Below, one piece after another: positions 11,385 through 22,092 of a stretch of 64,000 nucleotides of DNA. The stretch's first letter is position 1. Every line of letters begins with the position of its first letter. Both the position numbers and the translations under genes were made by a program. The DNA comes from Takakia lepidozioides (lineage: Eukaryota; Streptophyta; Takakiopsida; Takakiales; Takakiaceae), in assembly GCA_030704615.1 (NCBI GenBank), contig CM060731.1, forward strand, positions 28,768,001-28,832,000, given 5' to 3'. Below the pieces are notes generated by a model, which did not search any database, was not told the origin of the DNA, and saw nothing but the letters and a program-made list of their open reading frames with translations.

Positions 11385-11500
11385 TAGGCCGCACAAGCTG
11401 AAGGAGAGGATCCCTAGGGCGAAGCGCACGGAGTGGCATGGCGTCGCACAAGCCGAAGGAGAGGATCCCTAGGGCGAAGCGTGGCGTGGCATCGCTATCT
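11385..11500. repeat. Two-copy short tandem repeat
   Basis: GCACAAGCYGAAGGAGAGG followed by ATCCCTAGGGCGAAGCG occurs twice about 63 bp apart. No coding potential is seen. Confidence 0.6.
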
Positions 11501-11715
11501 CCAACCCCTCTGCGACGCCCGGGTAAAATGAAAATCGAGGCCCCGTCGGCTCCCTTCGCAAATTGGGGCTGCTAAACCGTCCCAAAAGGGGGCGTTGGCG
11601 ACGCCGCAACGTCCTAGCGGTATCGCTAACCCCCCAAAACCCAAAACCTGTAGTGATACCTATCGCTAAGTTGTGACCAAGTATGGGCTGGAGCAAAAAT
11701 CCGGAGAATGAAAAT

Positions 11716-12565
11716 GCAGTTATATGGAAGTATTTGTAAAAGAAACAATTGTTTGGCAAATCGTTCAGTATTCGTATGATTTTACTTGGATCCGAAACTT
11801 TGTACGGGCGATTATTATACATGCACATACGTTCACAAATAGTATGTCATCGAACGAAAATCATCCAGACATGGAACGATCCGTTGAGTACCTATATGAG
11901 TTTTTTTGGATGCGAAACTTTGCCGGGCATACAATTCCTACATACGTACATTCACACACAAAATAACAACCAACGAAATTCATTCAAGTGTGGTTGCTTA
12001 GTTATATGTAAGTCTTTTGCAAAAGAAACAATTGTTTGGCAAATTGTTTGGTATTCGTATGATTTTACTTGGATCCACAACTTGGTACGGACGATTATCA
12101 TACATGGATATACGTTCACAAAAAGTATGCCATCGAATGAAAATCATCCAGGCATGGAACGATCCGTTGAGTACCTATATGAGTTTTGTTGGATGCGAAA
12201 CTTTGTCGGGGCATACAGTCCCTATATACGTACATTCACACAAAAAAAGACAACCAATGAAATTCATTCAAGTGTGGTTTCTTAGTTATATGTAAGCCTT
12301 TTGCAAAAGAAACAATTGTTTGGCAAATTGTTTGGTATTCGTATGATTTTACTTGAATCCACAACTTTGTACGGGCAATTATCATACATGGATATACGTT
12401 CACAAAAAGTATGTCATCGAATGAAAATCATCCAGGCATGGAACGATCCATTGAGTACCTATATGAGTTTTGTCGGATGCGAAACTTTGTCAGAGTAAAC
12501 AGTCCTTATATACGTACATTCACACAAAAAAAGACAACCAACGAAATTCATTCAAGTGTGGTAAT
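11716..12565 (+). repeat. Three tandem 284-bp repeats
   Basis: Three units start with AGAAACAATTGTTTGGCAAA at 11741, 12024 and 12308, a period of 283-284 bp. They also share CATCCAGRCATGGAACGATC and GAGTACCTATATGAGTTT. The ORFs in each unit are the same repeat read in different frames, with no recognisable protein, so I treat this as non-coding satellite-like DNA. Confidence 0.85.
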
Positions 12566-12955
12566 CTCTAGAGTACTGTCCACAAACCAAAAGCTGAGTT
12601 CATGTAACTGCCAACTCTTTGTCAAAAACTTCAAAGGTATAATCCACAGGGCAGGCTGGCAGACAACGCCAACGCGTACTAACGGAATCAAACGCCCACC
12701 ACTTCCGTGCACTTATGAGAGGCTGTACATTGTGTGCAAGACCAGCCAACATGTAAACCCATTCCTCCTTGATCCCTACCCGCTTGCGAGTCTCAAAGAT
12801 GTTGTTGCAGCCTTCATCATCAACCCCCGCTAGCGCATTCTGCCATTTCTTACAACACCGCACTTTAAGAATGGCCAATGTCAGGCCCACTGCCTTGCAA
12901 ACTAATGTTTTTTAATTTAAAAATTGATATGATCATTACAACAATCATATTCAAC

Positions 12956-13640
12956 TCATGGGATACCGTTATGCTTCCCTAGGATGTAGGTGGGAGAGCT
13001 CGGGGTGTAGGTGGCGAAGCTCAGGGTATAACCGGGGGAACCCGGGACGTAGTTAGGGAAGCCCACGGTATAACCGGGGGAGCCTGGGACATAGTTGGGG
13101 GAAGCTGGGGTATAACTAGGGGAATTCAAAGTATCACATCCATCCAAAGCAACATCCTCGGATTCTGAGGTGTACTCGACGTAATCATCCACCTAAGTTC
13201 ATGCCCAATAACAAATAACTAAGTGAGAATATTACTTAGATTAAAACCGTGTAACTAATAGTAATTCAACTTAATAATTAAATACGCACCTAAACTTTAA
13301 TTACAAGAAAATGAACAGACTACTTTTAAAATGAGAAAAGACTTAGTGAGTAATAAATTACCTGCTGATGTGGGGAAAGAGGAGGGGGCGACTCTACGTC
13401 ACCTTCTTCGACATAATCATCCACCTGAGTTCAAATACAATAATAAATAACTAAATTAGAATATTACTTAGATTAAAATCGTATAACTAATACTAATTCA
13501 TACTTAATAAATAAATACGCACCTAAACTTTAACTATAAAAAATGAATATGCTACTTTCAAAATGAAAAAAGACTTAATGAAATAATAAATTACCTACCG
13601 ATGTGGGGAAAGAGGAGGGGCCCGGGGATGACCCGACGCC
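12956..13640 (-). CDS. Small spliced gene with Tyr/Pro/Ser repeats
   Basis: Three exon-like pieces lie on the minus strand. The 3' piece (about 13192-12956) begins VDDYVEYTSESEDV and continues into repeats such as SPNYVPGSPGY and YTPSSPTY. A middle piece (about 13425-13370) reads VDDYVEEGDVESPPPLSP. A 5' piece near 13640-13595 has a similar PPLSPH end. Each is flanked by plausible AG/GT sites, and the exon-intron unit is duplicated with a period near 230 bp. The repeats recall the RNA polymerase II C-terminal heptads, but there are too few to claim a function. It may be part of a transposon gene. Confidence 0.4.
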
Positions 13641-13659
13641 ATCTTCTTTGTTTTCTCTC

Positions 13660-14565
13660 ATTCTCCTACAGTGAATGAGAGAGAAACATTAAAAATATTT
13701 TTATTTTATATTTTTATTTTAAAAGATAAATGGACAAGATAAAAAAAATAAAGAAAAAAAATCTAATTCGACAATAACTGGTGGTTTTATACTTGAATCC
13801 AGCAGCACATAAGTACATCTAGCATGAAGCAAGAAGTGAACTTGGTTTAAGAATCTGGACTTGAGCAACTTGTAGTCGTACACTCTTGTGCGAGCTACAT
13901 AGGATAGGGATTTTTCAAACGAATTAGCAAATAAACTACACAAGTATCACTAAGCAATAGTTTATTGATACTCACTGTTGCAATTGGTGCGCCAAGTCAA
14001 GATTGAATATTCTGTCCTGCTCACCCCACACTAGAAGGCTTCCGAATCCTGCAAATGCCAAATCGTCATGCAGTTAGAAAAACCCAAAAAAAAACAAAAA
14101 AAAAACTTCGTTGTTGCAAGCTATAGCCTCGCCGAGCAGCAGGGCCGAAAGAGATACGGAGAGAAAATGTGGAGAGAGGGAAGATAAAATGTCTTGTCGA
14201 GACATGGACAAGACCAAACAAGGTCTTTGTCAATTTGTATGACAAATCAGCCTCATAACGAGGCACTATCAATCACTCTTCATTCATAAACCAGTCTGAT
14301 GACATATAACAGATCTCACAGTTCATGAAATCTCTGGGAGGGGGGGTGGGATCATATAATTACCACCCATGTTCCCATTAATAAACTGGAGAAGAAGTTC
14401 CAGTTTTCATATAGCCATAATGGTCAGATTATAGCAGTAAACAGCTTCTAAACTATTTACACATGAAGGGAAAGTCCACACATCTTGTTTTTTGTCCCAA
14501 GACCTAGTTTCAATCTGGGGCCAGTGTATAAATGGATTCAAAAGGTTTTGAGCAGTAAGTGATTA
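13660..14565. other. No gene recognised
   Basis: AT-rich sequence with A-runs and short unsupported ORFs. It forms the left flank of the truncated gypsy A copy. Confidence 0.4.
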
Positions 14566-14569
14566 CTGT

Positions 14570-14830
14570 CACGACGTGACACAGCCTATCACAGCCAATC
14601 AAGGCAAAGCACAGCCTATCACAGCCCATCACGACGTGACACAGCCTATCACAGCCCAGCACGGCGCGACACGGCCTATCACAACCTACCACAGCGTGTC
14701 ACAGCCTATCACAGCTTACCACAACATATCACAGCCTATCACAGCTTACCACAGTGCATCACAGCCTATCACAGTGTACCCCAGTATGACACAGCCTGTC
14801 ACAGCTCAACACAGCCTACTAGGGTTACAC
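14570..14830 (+). repeat. CACAGCCTATCA-type tandem repeat
   Basis: Degenerate 10-20 bp units of ACAGCCTATCACAGC lie just upstream of the first accessory ORF. The minus-strand copy has the same block at 26.34-26.74 kb, so the repeat belongs to the element's interior. Related CACAGC units occur in the LTRs. Confidence 0.85.
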
Positions 14831-14844
14831 GATCCATAGAATCA

Positions 14845-15489
14845 GTGACAGGTGGACGCATAATAACTTCAGGAAAATGGCTGACGGAAGAAAAAACGGA
14901 AACTAGTTTAAAAATAGACACGTGGAGGTCAGGGCGCGACACACAGCTGAGAAGGAAGTGCAAGACCAGGTGTCATAAAGAAAGAGGACAAGAACGGCCG
15001 TCAAAAGGGATGAAAGGCGGGCCCATTAATGAATACGGAAAAAGGGAAACGGAACGAACGGCAAATACAGAAAAGCGAAATTCTTGTCACATGTGTGATC
15101 CTAGTGGACTATCCAGCAGGGAAAATCCACTAAAGAAAATAAAATCTAAAATCCATTCACAGCGGAGACAGCCAATAGAAAACCAGAGAAAGGATCAAGA
15201 AAATGGAGGGAAATTGAGCGCAAGAGGCGGCGTCGTTCTGAGTAACGGGCGTCTCGACGGGACAGACCATCAATGCTATAGCTTGGAAGCTATGGAGGAA
15301 CTAACAAATTATACGCTCGCAATATTACTTACGCAGCATAGACACGAAAGAACAGAGCGGAGCTTTTCTCTTGAGCGATGCTTGCAAGCCCCGCAAGCTT
15401 ACAAGAAATTACCCATAGCCTTCTGTGGCAACCATACGTTTATGCTTTGTGCACTACAGGCATTTCTGCAGTTGTTACAGCCAAAATAG
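14845..15489 (+). CDS. Gypsy A accessory ORF a
   Basis: A basic ORF of 214 residues whose C-terminal part (EAMEELTNYTLAILLTQ, CLQAPQAYKKLPIAFCGNHTF) is conserved in the minus copy at 25.63-26.17 kb. The N-terminal half is low complexity and may be untranslated leader. I do not recognise the function. Confidence 0.45.
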   Translation: MTGGRIITSGKWLTEEKTETSLKIDTWRSGRDTQLRRKCKTRCHKERGQERPSKGMKGGPINEYGKRETERTANTEKRNSCHMCDPSGLSSRENPLKKIKSKIHSQRRQPIENQRKDQENGGKLSARGGVVLSNGRLDGTDHQCYSLEAMEELTNYTLAILLTQHRHERTERSFSLERCLQAPQAYKKLPIAFCGNHTFMLCALQAFLQLLQPK

Positions 15490-15504
15490 TTCTGTGAGTC
15501 TAAA

Positions 15505-16170
15505 ATGAAGAGAGTGAGAGGAATGGAGGAAATCAGGGTGAAGAGCACCACAATTCTGCAGAAACAAACGATTGCTACCCCACAGGCGATACAAATACTG
15601 GAGGAGCTGAGATTGCAAGGATTGCAAAGCCTAGATTGGACATTACACCATAGACAGTACATGTTACAATTTTTGCAGAACTTTGAACCAAGGACAGGAA
15701 CGACAACGGTGAAGGGAGTTGAATTAATGATTACTCCCCTATACCTCCAGCAATTGTTTCGATTGCCAGCAGGTCAGGTGCATGTGGAGGAACACAGGGC
15801 AAGACTGCAAATAGGGGACTTATTCCAAGAAGGGAGTTTCTTTAAAACTCAGGGTTATGCTTGTACCAAGGCTGTGTACCCAGGGCTAAAAGAGGTAGGC
15901 CAGGTATTGAACGTTCTGATTGCCATGAAACAGAACCAACAGTATTTGAGCAGATCCTTCACGGAGGAAATACTCAAAGGCCTGAAGGGACAAGAGGTAC
16001 AATGGGCAGACATAATGTACAACGCACTGGTGGAGGAGATGAAAAGATTACAAGGTACTACCGCAAAGTCTCATATCATAGTGTCTGGCCCAATCATTGC
16101 TCAAATAATTCTTGATTCTGGCATACTTGATGCGCAAGAAAGAAAGGAGATGGGAGTGTTTGAGCCATAA
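15505..16170 (+). CDS. Gypsy A accessory ORF b, plant-mobile-type domain
   Basis: 221 residues starting MKRVRGMEEIRVKSTTILQK. The stretch ITPLYLQQLFRLPAGQVHVEE resembles in style the globular domain of the extra ORFs carried by plant Tat/Ogre gypsy elements (tentative family-level comparison). The rest is helical and includes a run ending DAQERKEMGVFEP. The minus-strand copy at about 25.67-25.04 kb is nearly identical at its N-terminus but frameshifted, so the ORF was conserved in the source elements. It has no transmembrane segment, so it is not a clear envelope protein. Confidence 0.55.
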   Translation: MKRVRGMEEIRVKSTTILQKQTIATPQAIQILEELRLQGLQSLDWTLHHRQYMLQFLQNFEPRTGTTTVKGVELMITPLYLQQLFRLPAGQVHVEEHRARLQIGDLFQEGSFFKTQGYACTKAVYPGLKEVGQVLNVLIAMKQNQQYLSRSFTEEILKGLKGQEVQWADIMYNALVEEMKRLQGTTAKSHIIVSGPIIAQIILDSGILDAQERKEMGVFEP

Positions 16171-16179
16171 ACCACTGCA

Positions 16180-17823
16180 ATGGAAGAGCAAGGCTCTTCA
16201 CACAGTGAGGGTGGACTAGCAGGGCAACCCAAGACTAAGAGGCAGAGACGGGGAAAGACTGTAGTGGCGGATCCACTGGCTTCACGGATTCCGCATGATA
16301 ATGTTTCCCAAGCTCATGTGCAGGAAGGGCCACAGCAGCACAGAGAAATGCTATTACTGGAAGCAGGACCTTCAGAGAGGGAGGAGGAAGTTACTTCAGC
16401 ATCACAACCATCACAGCCAGCTGATCGACTTGTCACAAGGTCACAAGTTGTCCATGCAGCTCAACCAGAAATAATTGATTTGGAAAGAGAAGGGTTAGAT
16501 ATTCCAACTACAGAATAGATAGTGGCAGAAATGGAGAAGGGGGACCTTCTCTATGAATATTCTGGTCTGGTCAAGGAGACAGAGATTCCAGAGGTGCAAC
16601 AGTTGCCCAAAGGAAATCCTGAGGTGCATATAATATACACACCTGTGTCGGAGGTACCATAGGCGGAAGGTCATGACACTGTAGCACCGGTGATAGATGA
16701 AGTGGTTCAGGAAGAAAATCCGGTGGGACAATGGCCTGAGTGGTTCGTGAGACATCACACTGTTGAGGATCAGGAGGAATAGCAGCAACCTCACCATGAT
16801 GACCCTCAACAGGCAATGCTGATGAGTTCCATAGGCAGGACACTTAATTTGTTGGGGACTTATGTCAAATCCCATGTTCCAACTACCCAATTGACAGCCT
16901 TGAGAGAGGAACTCAGGAAGGAATTTGAGGCTCGACTAGCCACTGAGTGTGCAAACAAGGTCGATGAAGAGGTCACTCTCAAGATGCAGCAGGACTTGGA
17001 AAATACAGAAGCGGCTTTGCAATTGGCCAAGGAACAATTGATTGAGGCAGGCCTCGCGCAAGATCAGTTGCACGAAGCACATAAGCAACAACTATACCAA
17101 ATGCAGGTGCAACATGAAAGCAAGTTGCAAGAAGTGAATGCACTACATACGGAGTTGCAGACAGTGCATGACAGGATGGCGATACAATGTGCTACATTCA
17201 CAACTATGCTTGACCAATCTACAAAAGAAATAAACAATCAAGCGGAAAAATGTACGAAGGCAGAAGAAGAGAATGTTGAGCAAATGAAACTCATTGTCGA
17301 TATGAAGAATACAATCTGTCGCAATGAGGATGCTTTCAAGCAATACAGGCAGGTTGAAGCTGATCAAGAGAAGCACATCGTGGAGTTGCACCAAACGATC
17401 ATGGCCAATAGAAATGAAATCGCGGTCAATAACAAGGCTTGGAGGGAAGCTAATAATCTGGCTGCTGCTTATGCAAATTTGGTTGAACCTCAGGCGAAGC
17501 GCATGGAGGCTTTACAACAGCAGTTAGAAGTGTACAAGCTAAGAGATGAGCAAACTCTCAGGGGAACCACAAGCAACTTGGTGGATAACAGCCTTATGCA
17601 GGTCTGGTTAGCACAAGGGCCAGTAGAGGGCAAAGCACCACGAAAACTCACCCAAAGCGAGATGAATGAGCTCAGACTACAAGTGCAGAACATTGCCACA
17701 ATTACTATAGACAATGTCTATAGTAGAATAGCAGAGTTACAGGAGGATGTAGACGGACTGCAGACTCAAGTGGAGGACCTCACTTCAAACATCGACAAAA
17801 GAGTCTATATCGCTCAGGAATAG
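16180..17823 (+). pseudogene. Gypsy A accessory ORF c, long coiled coil
   Basis: The first 112 residues are polar and end at a TAG at 16,516. After further stops near 16.66 and 16.78 kb, a 335-residue frame from 16,816 to 17,823 encodes a long Gln/Glu-rich coiled coil (LRKEFEARLATECANKVDEE, followed by heptad-like repeats). In the minus copy (24,886-23,621) the two parts form one 421-codon frame, so the stops here are lesions. At least one is a CAG-to-TAG change. The role is unknown; a structural or nucleoprotein function is only a guess. Confidence 0.6.
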
Positions 17824-17826
17824 CTA

Positions 17827-19056
17827 ATGGCTTCTTATTTACAAGCCAGAACTTTGGCTTTTCAGTCTTCACAGGAGGTGCAGGAGATGCCAATGATACA
17901 AGAGCCAGTACCACCAACACCACAACAAGTCACTGTACCAGTAGCTGAACCTGTTGTTACTACAACCACACCACAGCCACCACAGCCTGAGGTATGGGGC
18001 AATGCTGCTTTTAACCCACCTAAAACTCCAGCTGCAAGGGAGTACAGTAGGGCTATGATTATGCCATTCAACCAAATTCCCATCATGTTGGATTTGGCTT
18101 GGAAAGAATTTAGTCCTCCGCAGTCATTCGCACATTACTACCAAATCATGCGCATCTGGCTGCCAGTGGCAACTAGGACTAAAGTTCTTCCGAACAATCG
18201 ATCAATTGAGGATCATCACTTTGCACAGTACTGGCACGAGGCAGGTACCATGTTGAGGGAATTAATTGCTTTCCAGGTTGTACATGGACTCATTTATACC
18301 AAGACTAAGGAGGTAGCAAGTATTGTCATGGGATGCGGGTTATACTACGCTGCTTGTTTTCTGGTACGTTATCACATTGAGCAACAAAAGATGCAAACAC
18401 GTTTTCTGAGTTATTCCAGTGGAGATCATTGGGTATTACCTTCGGTGCCACCTCATATGTACCTATATGACCCAAAAGTTATGATGCAAAAGGATTCTCA
18501 AATTCGTTCATGGTTTCAAGCGGCCTGGAACAATTTGTCAACACAGAAATTCGGCATTGATGATATTTTCTATAAGGGACATGTGGCATGGAAATACTTG
18601 CACGCTGCACCAGTAATTGGTACCCCACTCACCTGGACAGACAAAGAGCTCAGTGTCTACACCAATTTTGCTGTTCAACGGTTACACCAAGTTGTAAAAT
18701 ATAAACTTCCAGACATGGTAGGACAACATTGTATGCCCCAAAGGATTCCACAAAAAGTTCGAAAATTAAAACACCTGAGAGGCAATGAGGATTCTGATAC
18801 AACTGCTTCTTCACCGAATTCTTTTGACATGGGAGAAGACTATGCAGTTCAGATGGCAGAGAAGAAGCGACGGGGGTCTCCTATGCCGGAAAGGTTACCT
18901 CGATATCAACCTCCAGAGGGCCTCACTTATCCAGGTAGTGATCAACCATCTCCGTCAAACAGAGACAGACCTTGGGCTCGTACACACAGTCCGCCACGAA
19001 ACTCTCAACGTCAAAAAGATGCTCACTCACAAAGGTTTGCTAATCGAAATCAGTAA
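17827..19056 (+). CDS. Gypsy A accessory ORF d
   Basis: 409 residues. A Pro/Gln/Thr-rich N-terminus (about 1-60) is followed by a globular region with WKEFSPPQSFAHYYQIMRIW, YWHEAGTMLRELIAFQVVHG and SFQVVHGLIYTKTK-like segments, then a basic disordered tail (residues 330-409) rich in Arg, Ser and Pro. It ends 4 bp before the polypurine tract region. The minus copy (23,132-22,131) is highly similar, though frameshifted. I recognise no domain and no signal peptide or membrane helix. Confidence 0.55.
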   Translation: MASYLQARTLAFQSSQEVQEMPMIQEPVPPTPQQVTVPVAEPVVTTTTPQPPQPEVWGNAAFNPPKTPAAREYSRAMIMPFNQIPIMLDLAWKEFSPPQSFAHYYQIMRIWLPVATRTKVLPNNRSIEDHHFAQYWHEAGTMLRELIAFQVVHGLIYTKTKEVASIVMGCGLYYAACFLVRYHIEQQKMQTRFLSYSSGDHWVLPSVPPHMYLYDPKVMMQKDSQIRSWFQAAWNNLSTQKFGIDDIFYKGHVAWKYLHAAPVIGTPLTWTDKELSVYTNFAVQRLHQVVKYKLPDMVGQHCMPQRIPQKVRKLKHLRGNEDSDTTASSPNSFDMGEDYAVQMAEKKRRGSPMPERLPRYQPPEGLTYPGSDQPSPSNRDRPWARTHSPPRNSQRQKDAHSQRFANRNQ

Positions 19057-19059
19057 ACC

Positions 19060-19094
19060 GTGAGGACACGGCTTTTTGAGGGGGGAAGGGGTAA
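19060..19094 (+). promoter_or_regulatory. Gypsy A polypurine tract
   Basis: TTGAGGGGGGAAGGGG lies immediately before the TGTTAGAGG LTR start. This is where plus-strand DNA synthesis is primed in LTR retrotransposons. The matching tract for the minus copy is at 22,093-22,110. Confidence 0.85.
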
Positions 19095-20024
19095 TGTTAG
19101 AGGACTATCGGGGACTTAGACACTTATACGGGATCTGTAGGGTACCCTTAATTTTTTGCACAGACTGAGACCAACAGGAGCCTTAGGGGTGACAGCAGCG
19201 CACTGTAGAGGGGGATTACACAGCCCGTCACAATCGTCACAGCCGACACAGCCAACATAGCGTCACAGTCGTCACAGCAGACACAGCCGACACAGCCAAC
19301 ACAGCCATCACAGCCGACACAGCCAAACACAGTCGCACAGCCAGTCACATCCCGTCACAGTTTCACACAGCCAGTCACAGCTTGACACAGCTGTCACGAT
19401 CATAGGGAACGGAGAGCAGGACAGGGAACGACTGTGGGAAACAACACCTGCGAAGGGAACATGTTAGTTCACAGACGACGGTTAGTGAGGGAAACAGTTA
19501 GAACCACGGGTAGGAAGATAAAGGGAGAAGCAGGGAATTTGAGAGATATCATTGGGAGGAGGACTTCTTGATCATGGGGAGGAGAGGGGATCGGGCAGAG
19601 ATGAAGAACGGAAGCGAAGATAGAGAGATGATGAGTAGATGCTTGATATATGCAAGGCTGTAATGATATTGTAGAGCAGATTAGAGACACAATGGCTTCG
19701 GCCTGATACCTGATAAATCATAATCGGATACTTTTACGATACAATCACACTGTGTAGAGAGATCTGAGTGAAGCTGTGGAATGAATGGATGAGTTGATGG
19801 AATCCAATAGATTGATAAAGCAAACTGATACTTAATTATCAATGGTAAGATAGCTAACATGAATGCCAAAAGGGAAACAAATAGGAAACACCCTCATGAT
19901 ACACTAGCTGTAGGTCATGACTGATTGTTCTGCGCGGGCTGAGTACTTAGAGATTTCCAACTCTTCTATCTTGGAGTTTCCGCCTCGAATAGCGAAGGGA
20001 TGGGTGAGTAAAAGCCGTGCGACA
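19095..20024 (+). repeat. Gypsy A 3' LTR, plus copy
   Basis: About 930 bp from TGTTAGAGG to GCGACA. The first third contains CACAGC/CACAGCCGAC repeats (about 19.22-19.40 kb). It is clearly homologous to the LTRs at 21,101 and 47,091 but more diverged from them than they are from each other, so this copy is older or from a subfamily. Confidence 0.85.
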
Positions 20025-20705
20025 ACCACCATGAAGTAAATAAAGTTTTGGAGGAAGTTCATAAAGGAGTGGCTGGAGGACATTTTGGAGAAGAGACTAC
20101 TAGTAGGAAGATACTACTTGCAAGTTACTGGTGGCCTACTTTGTTCAAGGATGTACACAAGTATTGTCAGAGTTGTGATGAATGTCAGAGGCTAGGACCT
20201 TTGCAGAGATCTGGGAAGATGGCTTTGCATCCTACGATGCCTACTGAATCATTCCAGAAATGGGGACTAGACTTTGTTGGACCAATTAACCCACCGGCCA
20301 AGAATACTCAGAACAAGTATATAATTACAGCCACTGATTATACTACGAAGTGGGTGGAAGCTAAAGCTCTGAGGGACAACACAGCCAAGTCCACAGCAAG
20401 GTTCCTGTATGAGAACATACTTACACGATTTGGCTGTCCATTAGAATTTATCAGTGACCAGGGAAGTCACTTCATTAATGAGACCATTGAACTATTGACT
20501 AAAGAGTTCATGATTGTGCATAGGAAGAGTACAACGTATTACCCACAGGGTAATGGGCAGGCAGAGGCTACCAACAAAATACTATGTACTATCTTGGCTA
20601 AGATAGTCAATGCAACAGAACGGATTGGGATACAAAGCTGCTGACAGCTTTGTGGTCATACATGACTTCATATAAAGTCACCACTAAGTATACACCATTC
20701 CAATT
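20025..20705 (+). pseudogene. Gypsy A integrase fragment
   Basis: A frame from 20,048 to 20,644 encodes the integrase HHCC zinc finger (the Cys pair in CQSCDECQRLGP) and a catalytic core with all three acidic residues in context: WGLDFVG, ISDQGSHF and YYPQGNGQAEATNK. It is better preserved than the integrase of the full copy at 27.24-27.89 kb. It starts directly after an LTR end and stops at 20,705, where inverted gag sequence begins with an AGT microhomology. It is a rearranged piece and not a gene in place. Confidence 0.85.
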
Positions 20706-21100
20706 AGTACAAGCTCTTCATGCATATGAGTATAAACATTCACCTTTCTTTCCTCCCAGCCTTCAAACTCTACTCGCTTAATGGATAGCAATGCTATCAC
20801 ATAAACCAGTGTTGGTAACCAACGTGCTCTTCCTCTACAGGCCACCTGATAAATCTTTATCACTCCTTTCTCCAGACCCCATTCAGGGTCAGCATCATGC
20901 ACTCTCTTAAGAATGTTTTCTTTACAACCGTCTGGCAATTCCAAGAACCTCTGAAAGAATCGTTTGGATAATCTTTCCTTCTCAGTTTCACAAGGAATTT
21001 GATTTACATCAAATTCTTTAATTCTCCAACCACCATGATCCCACCAGATGTCTGTCACATCTGGTTGTTCATGACCCAGTTCCCCAGTATGGTCGCCAAA
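20706..21100 (-). pseudogene. Gypsy A leader/ORF1 fragment next to LTR
   Basis: Nearly identical to 46,690-47,090. It includes the primer-binding region (GGCGACCATACTGGGG on the minus strand directly after the LTR) and the first part of the leader ORF (FGDHTGELGHEQPDVTDIWW onward). It breaks at 20,706. The flanking LTR therefore has internal sequence on both sides. Confidence 0.8.
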
Positions 21101-22092
21101 TGTCACGCGGCTTTTACTCACCCATCCCTTCGCTATCCGAGGTGGAAACTCCAAGATAGAAGAGTTGGAAATCTCTAAGCACTCAGCCCACTCAGAACAA
21201 TCAGTCATGACCTACAGCTAGTGTATCATGGGGTTGTTTCCTATTTTTTTTCCTTTCCGCATTCATGTTAGCTGGTTACCTTACTGTTGGTAATTAAGTA
21301 TCAGTTTGCTTCAGCAATCTATCGGATTCCATCATCTCATCCATTCATTCCACAGCTTCACTCAGATCTTTCTACACAGTGTGAGTATGAAGTATGTATC
21401 AGATTAATATCTATCAAGTATCAGGCTGAAGCCATGGAGTCTCTAATCTGCTCTACATTACAACCCTACTGCTTGCATTCATTAAGCATCAACAGATCGT
21501 CCTCCTCCTATTTTGTGCTCTCTCTCTCCTTCCGCTCAGAGATGCGGTCTCTCCCCTTTTCTCCCGCGATGTCCGAACTTCCCCCCCCCCAGCAGCGATT
21601 CCCCCAAGAAGTGATCTTTTTCCCGTCCTCGCTCCTCGCTTTATCTTCCTACCCGTTGTTCTAACCGTTTCCCTCACTAACCGTCATCCGTGTACTAACA
21701 TGTTCCATTCGTAGATGTTGCTCCCCCCAGTCGTTCCCTGTCCTGCTATCCGTTCCCTATGGTCGTGACAGCTGTGTCAAGCTGTGACTGGCTGTGCGAC
21801 TGTGTCGAGTTGTGACTGACTGTAAAGGCTGTGTCTGGCTGTGACTGGCTGTGACGGGCTGTGTCGGCTGTGACGAGTTGTGTTGGCTGTGTCGGACTGT
21901 GTCGGGCTGTGTTGGCTGTGTCGGACTGTGACGAGCTGTGTTGGCTGTGTCGGACTGTGACGGGCTGTGTAACCCCCTTCTAAAGTGCGCTGCTGTCACC
22001 CCTAAGGCTCTTGTTGGTCTCAGTCTATGCAAAAATTAAGGGTACCCCACAGATCCCATATAAGTGTCTAAGTCCCAGACAGTCCTCTAACA
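21101..22092 (-). repeat. Gypsy A 3' LTR, full copy
   Basis: 992 bp, TGTTAGAGG to GTGACA on the minus strand. It contains the CTGTGTYGGCTGTGACGG repeat block at 21.77-21.98 kb. The preceding 18 bases form the polypurine tract. Unusually, leader sequence continues beyond its end at 21,100. Confidence 0.9.

Larger units (their letters stand above)
14570..20024 (+). mobile_element. Gypsy A, 5'-truncated plus-strand copy
   Basis: It contains the 3' part of the element only: a CACAGC repeat block, four ORF blocks found after pol in gypsy A, a polypurine tract and a 3' LTR. gag and pol are absent. The LTR end runs directly into an integrase fragment at 20,025, so the right edge is a rearrangement and not a normal insertion site. 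Confidence 0.85.

Noticed and set aside
11749-12498. Plus-strand ORFs of up to 178 codons
   Set aside because: They lie within the 284-bp tandem repeats and repeat the same peptide in each unit; no family match.
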